In this document: positions 61,912-64,000 of the stretch, piece after piece
Layout of the letters: the number at the start of each line of letters is the position of its first letter
Numbering within the stretch: the stretch's first letter is position 1
From: Spirosomataceae bacterium TFI 002
GTDB lineage: Bacteria > Bacteroidota > Bacteroidia > Cytophagales > Spirosomataceae
Length of the DNA: 64,000 nucleotides
Direction of reading: 5' to 3'
Assembly (NCBI GenBank): GCA_900230115.1
Contig: LT907983.1
Span: forward strand, 1,364,001 to 1,428,000
The notes under the pieces: generated by a model
The model's input: the letters and a program-made list of their open reading frames with translations, nothing else
Database searches by the model: none
Told to the model about the DNA's origin: nothing
Position numbers and translations under genes: made by a program

Positions 61912-63204
61912 ATGAAAAACTCAAGCAATCGTCGTCAATTCATCAAAACTGCCTCAGCAGCTGCTAGTTTCTTTATTGTACCTCGCCATATTCTTGGCAA
62001 AGGGTTTCTTGCACCGAGCGACAAGATCAACATGGCCTACATAGGTTGTGGTAAGCAAAGTGGAGGATTACAAAAACGTTTTTTTGAGACTGGTGAAGTA
62101 AATATCATTGGTGCCGCTGATCCCCACAGACTGAAACTCGAGCGATTTACCAATAACCTCAAGACATTGATTCAAAAAGATAGCTTAGATGACTCATTTA
62201 GAGCATATGAAGACTATCGAGAATTGCTTGCCAATAAATCAATTGATAGTGTAGTCATTGCTACTCCCGATCACTGGCATGCCGTAATGACTGTAAATGC
62301 CGCCAACGCTGGCAAAGATGTGTATTGCGAAAAACCACTCTCACTCACCGTGAAAGAAGGTAGAGCGATGGTAAACGCAATAAGAAAAAACAAGCGAGTA
62401 TTGCAAACTGGCAGCATGCAACGCTCGTGGGACGAGTTTCGCCGTACAGCAGAATTGATAAGAAACGGTTATTTGGGAGAAATAAAAGACATTTTTGTTA
62501 ATGTCGGTAACCCGCCAAAAGACATTGATTTTGAAGCTCAAAAAATACCTGAACATTTAAATTGGGACTTATGGTTAGGGCCAAATGAACCTGCACCCTA
62601 TAATGAATTACTAGCTCCTACCATGGAAAATGAATTTTGGGCATTATGGAGAGAGTACAAGCCATTTGGTGGAGGCTATGTTACAGACTGGGGAGCACAC
62701 ATGTTTGACATTGTGCAATGGTCTCTTGGCATGGATCATAGTGGCCCAGTAAAAGTAAGTGCTCCTAAAGCCAAAGGAATGACAGGTGATATCCGTGGAC
62801 TTCAATACACTTACAAAAATGGAATTACTGTAAAACATCAAGATTGGGGTAAAACCAACGGTATCCAATTCGTGGGTACAGAGGGAACTTTGGAAGTACA
62901 AAGAAAAAACCTGAACGAACCAGAAAAGCTGAAAGGTCTAAAATTGAAATCATCCGATATTCATTTACTGAAGCCTGAAAATCACTACATAGACTTCCTA
63001 AACTCCATGAGAAATCGTGAAAAACCAATTTGTGATGTAGAGATAGGCCACCGCACCGCTAGCATGTGCAACATTGGTAACATCGCCTACGAACTTGGTG
63101 GGGATTTTGACTGGAATCCTAAAAGAGAAATGTTCAAGGGAAATGCGGAAGCGAATGCACTTTTAGGCAGAAAAATGAGAGCGGAGCATAGTATTAAGAT
63201 TTGA
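61912..63204 (+). CDS. Gfo/Idh/MocA-family oxidoreductase with Tat signal
   Basis: Protein of 430 residues. The N terminus NRRQFIKTA is a twin-arginine signal followed by a hydrophobic run, so it is exported folded. The Rossmann motif is NMAYIGCGKQSGG (about 40-52), and VVIATPDHWHAVMTV and CEKPLSLTVKEGRAM contain the family's EKP motif. The C-terminal Gfo/Idh alpha/beta domain is complete. Such exported members in Bacteroidota act on sugars or sugar acids outside the cytoplasm. Substrate unknown. Confidence 0.9.
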   Translation: MKNSSNRRQFIKTASAAASFFIVPRHILGKGFLAPSDKINMAYIGCGKQSGGLQKRFFETGEVNIIGAADPHRLKLERFTNNLKTLIQKDSLDDSFRAYEDYRELLANKSIDSVVIATPDHWHAVMTVNAANAGKDVYCEKPLSLTVKEGRAMVNAIRKNKRVLQTGSMQRSWDEFRRTAELIRNGYLGEIKDIFVNVGNPPKDIDFEAQKIPEHLNWDLWLGPNEPAPYNELLAPTMENEFWALWREYKPFGGGYVTDWGAHMFDIVQWSLGMDHSGPVKVSAPKAKGMTGDIRGLQYTYKNGITVKHQDWGKTNGIQFVGTEGTLEVQRKNLNEPEKLKGLKLKSSDIHLLKPENHYIDFLNSMRNREKPICDVEIGHRTASMCNIGNIAYELGGDFDWNPKREMFKGNAEANALLGRKMRAEHSIKI

Positions 63205-63381
63205 AAGTGAAAGTGGGAAAAGGAGGTTGGAAGTTACTTTTCGGCAATTTGAGAATATAATACCTTTAAAAACTTATTAATATTTGGCAATTAGCTCCGG
63301 GCTAGATTTAAAAAGGTTAAAAAAATATCAGAATATAATCAACTCAAAATACCTTACAACATCATTTTTTTTAAATTCCAA

Positions 63382-63404
63382 AATCCTAATATGATTTTAG
63401 GATT
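63382..63404 (+). terminator. Weak hairpin in the gap after the oxidoreductase gene
   Basis: AATCCTAA and TTAGGATT (8 bp) with a 7-base loop, not followed by a clear T-run. The rest of the 235-bp gap (63205-63439) is AT-rich and shows nothing else. Confidence 0.3.
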
Positions 63405-63434
63405 AAATTGATTGTGTAATTTATTAATTTGATC

Positions 63435-63442
63435 TAAATTTG
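63435..63442 (+). promoter_or_regulatory. Promoter -7 box near 63440
   Basis: TAAATTTG fits TAnnTTTG. It overlaps the TTG at 63440, so that codon is unlikely to be a start; the transcript should begin near 63449. Confidence 0.45.
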
Positions 63443-63464
63443 ATAGAATCAAACCTTAAACAAA

Positions 63465-63700
63465 ATGAAACTAAAAACTTTTCTTCATTCCTTATAATCT
63501 CAGTTCTTTTATTTTCGATGTCTAATTGGAAACTATTCGGCTGGGAAAAGACGTCTTCAGTTATTGTTACTGACTCAGAAAACATCATGGTCTCAGGAAG
63601 TAACAACGGTATCTGTTCTGAGTTCTATTCAGAAACACTGTATGTTTTTGGAATACCAATGGCAAGTAGAAGTGATAATAGACCTGTGGCATGTTATTGA
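63465..63700 (+). pseudogene. Small secreted-protein gene, possibly frameshifted
   Basis: ATG 63465 gives MKLKTFLHSL and then a stop. Another frame over the same stretch continues as LIISVLLFSMSNWKLFG and on to a 60-residue Ser/Asn/Val-rich mature part (ending RPVACY, TGA at 63698). Joining the two frames would restore a normal signal peptide. The in-frame starts without the shift are TTG 63440, which sits in the promoter box, or ATG 63518. This could be a broken or alternatively started small gene. Confidence 0.3.
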
Positions 63701-64000
63701 AATATTTAAAAGTTTTTGAATTCCTACAATTCTTCTTAATTTTTTTTATTGCTACAAATCAAACAAATGGTCAAAGACCAAGTGAAATATCGGGGTTTAT
63801 TACAAACAAGTCAGAAGAACCAATTCCTTATTGTTTAATAATAAATGATCGTACTCAAATAGGGCATTTATCCGACTCATTGGGGAGATTTGTAATTTCT
63901 GGGATACCAAGTGATAAAGTTATTTTCAAACAATTAAGTTTTCTGACTTTAGAAACCTCCATACAATCTTTGCAATTGGATAATAGGATTCAATTGGTCG
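63691..64000 (+). CDS. Carboxypeptidase-regulatory-like (CarboxypepD_reg) protein, N-terminal part (cut by window end)
   Basis: From ATG 63691, 103 residues are visible: signal peptide (cleavage after NGQ, about 28), then EISGFITNKSEEPIPYCLI, GHLSDSLGRFVISGIP and VIFKQLSFLTLETSI, the fold of carboxypeptidase regulatory-like domains found at the N terminus of TonB-dependent receptors and other envelope proteins. The rest is outside the window. Its start overlaps the small ORF upstream by 10 bases. Confidence 0.6.
   Translation, partial: MLLKYLKVFEFLQFFLIFFIATNQTNGQRPSEISGFITNKSEEPIPYCLIINDRTQIGHLSDSLGRFVISGIPSDKVIFKQLSFLTLETSIQSLQLDNRIQLV

Overview
The window comes from an AT-rich member of the Bacteroidota, most likely order Cytophagales. 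The evidence is the TAnnTTTG promoter boxes in front of many genes, weak or absent Shine-Dalgarno sites, many lipoproteins, a type IX secretion (T9SS) sorting domain at 38164-39657, FG-GAP/UnbV and 3-coathanger-stack type surface proteins, and a twin-arginine Gfo/Idh/MocA oxidoreductase. No phage, integrase, transposase, rRNA or CRISPR array was seen.

Region 1 (1-26764) is mostly core: the start of tsaE (cut by the window edge), the elongasome pair mrdA-rodA, an alpha/beta hydrolase with a small lipoprotein, the protein quality-control block tig-clpP-clpX, tRNA-Leu(UAG), rel/spoT, a Fur-family regulator, purA, a HolD-psi-like hypothetical, a TolC/membrane-fusion efflux pair, gpsA, a HIT protein, greA, fmt, and a malonate module. 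In that module madL-madM (uptake) follow fmt, matB (malonyl-CoA synthetase) is convergent, and fabD (malonyl-CoA to malonyl-ACP) lies just beyond. tRNA-Gln(UUG) and a SulP anion transporter close the region. A short transcription unit upstream of greA, with its own promoter and terminator, looks like an undescribed small RNA.

Region 2 (26765-46336) is cell-surface biology: a DUF1059-like small protein, a CotH-family lipoprotein, dGTPase, a penicillin-acylase-family hydrolase coupled by a 4-base overlap to a giant FG-GAP/UnbV lipoprotein, a Peptidase_S74 (self-cleaving chaperone) surface protein, and a two-gene unit made of a 2217-residue adhesin and a T9SS-sorted HYR-like protein. The adhesin carries 8 DUF11-like domains and 12 nearly identical 74-residue repeats.

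Region 3 (46438-64000) is accessory metabolism and envelope: an SLC13 transporter with a sulfatase, a sugar-modification and glycosyl-transfer cluster (fdtA-like ketoisomerase, aminotransferase, GT2, methyltransferase, polytopic membrane protein), a GH30 lipoprotein, then a pair of paralogous trypsin-fold proteins. The first of the pair has lost all three catalytic residues and the second keeps them. This pair is flanked by a 55-bp direct repeat of the GH30 3' end. The window ends with an OmpH/Skp-like chaperone, an outer-membrane protein, a Gfo/Idh/MocA oxidoreductase, and the start of a carboxypeptidase-regulatory-like protein cut by the edge.
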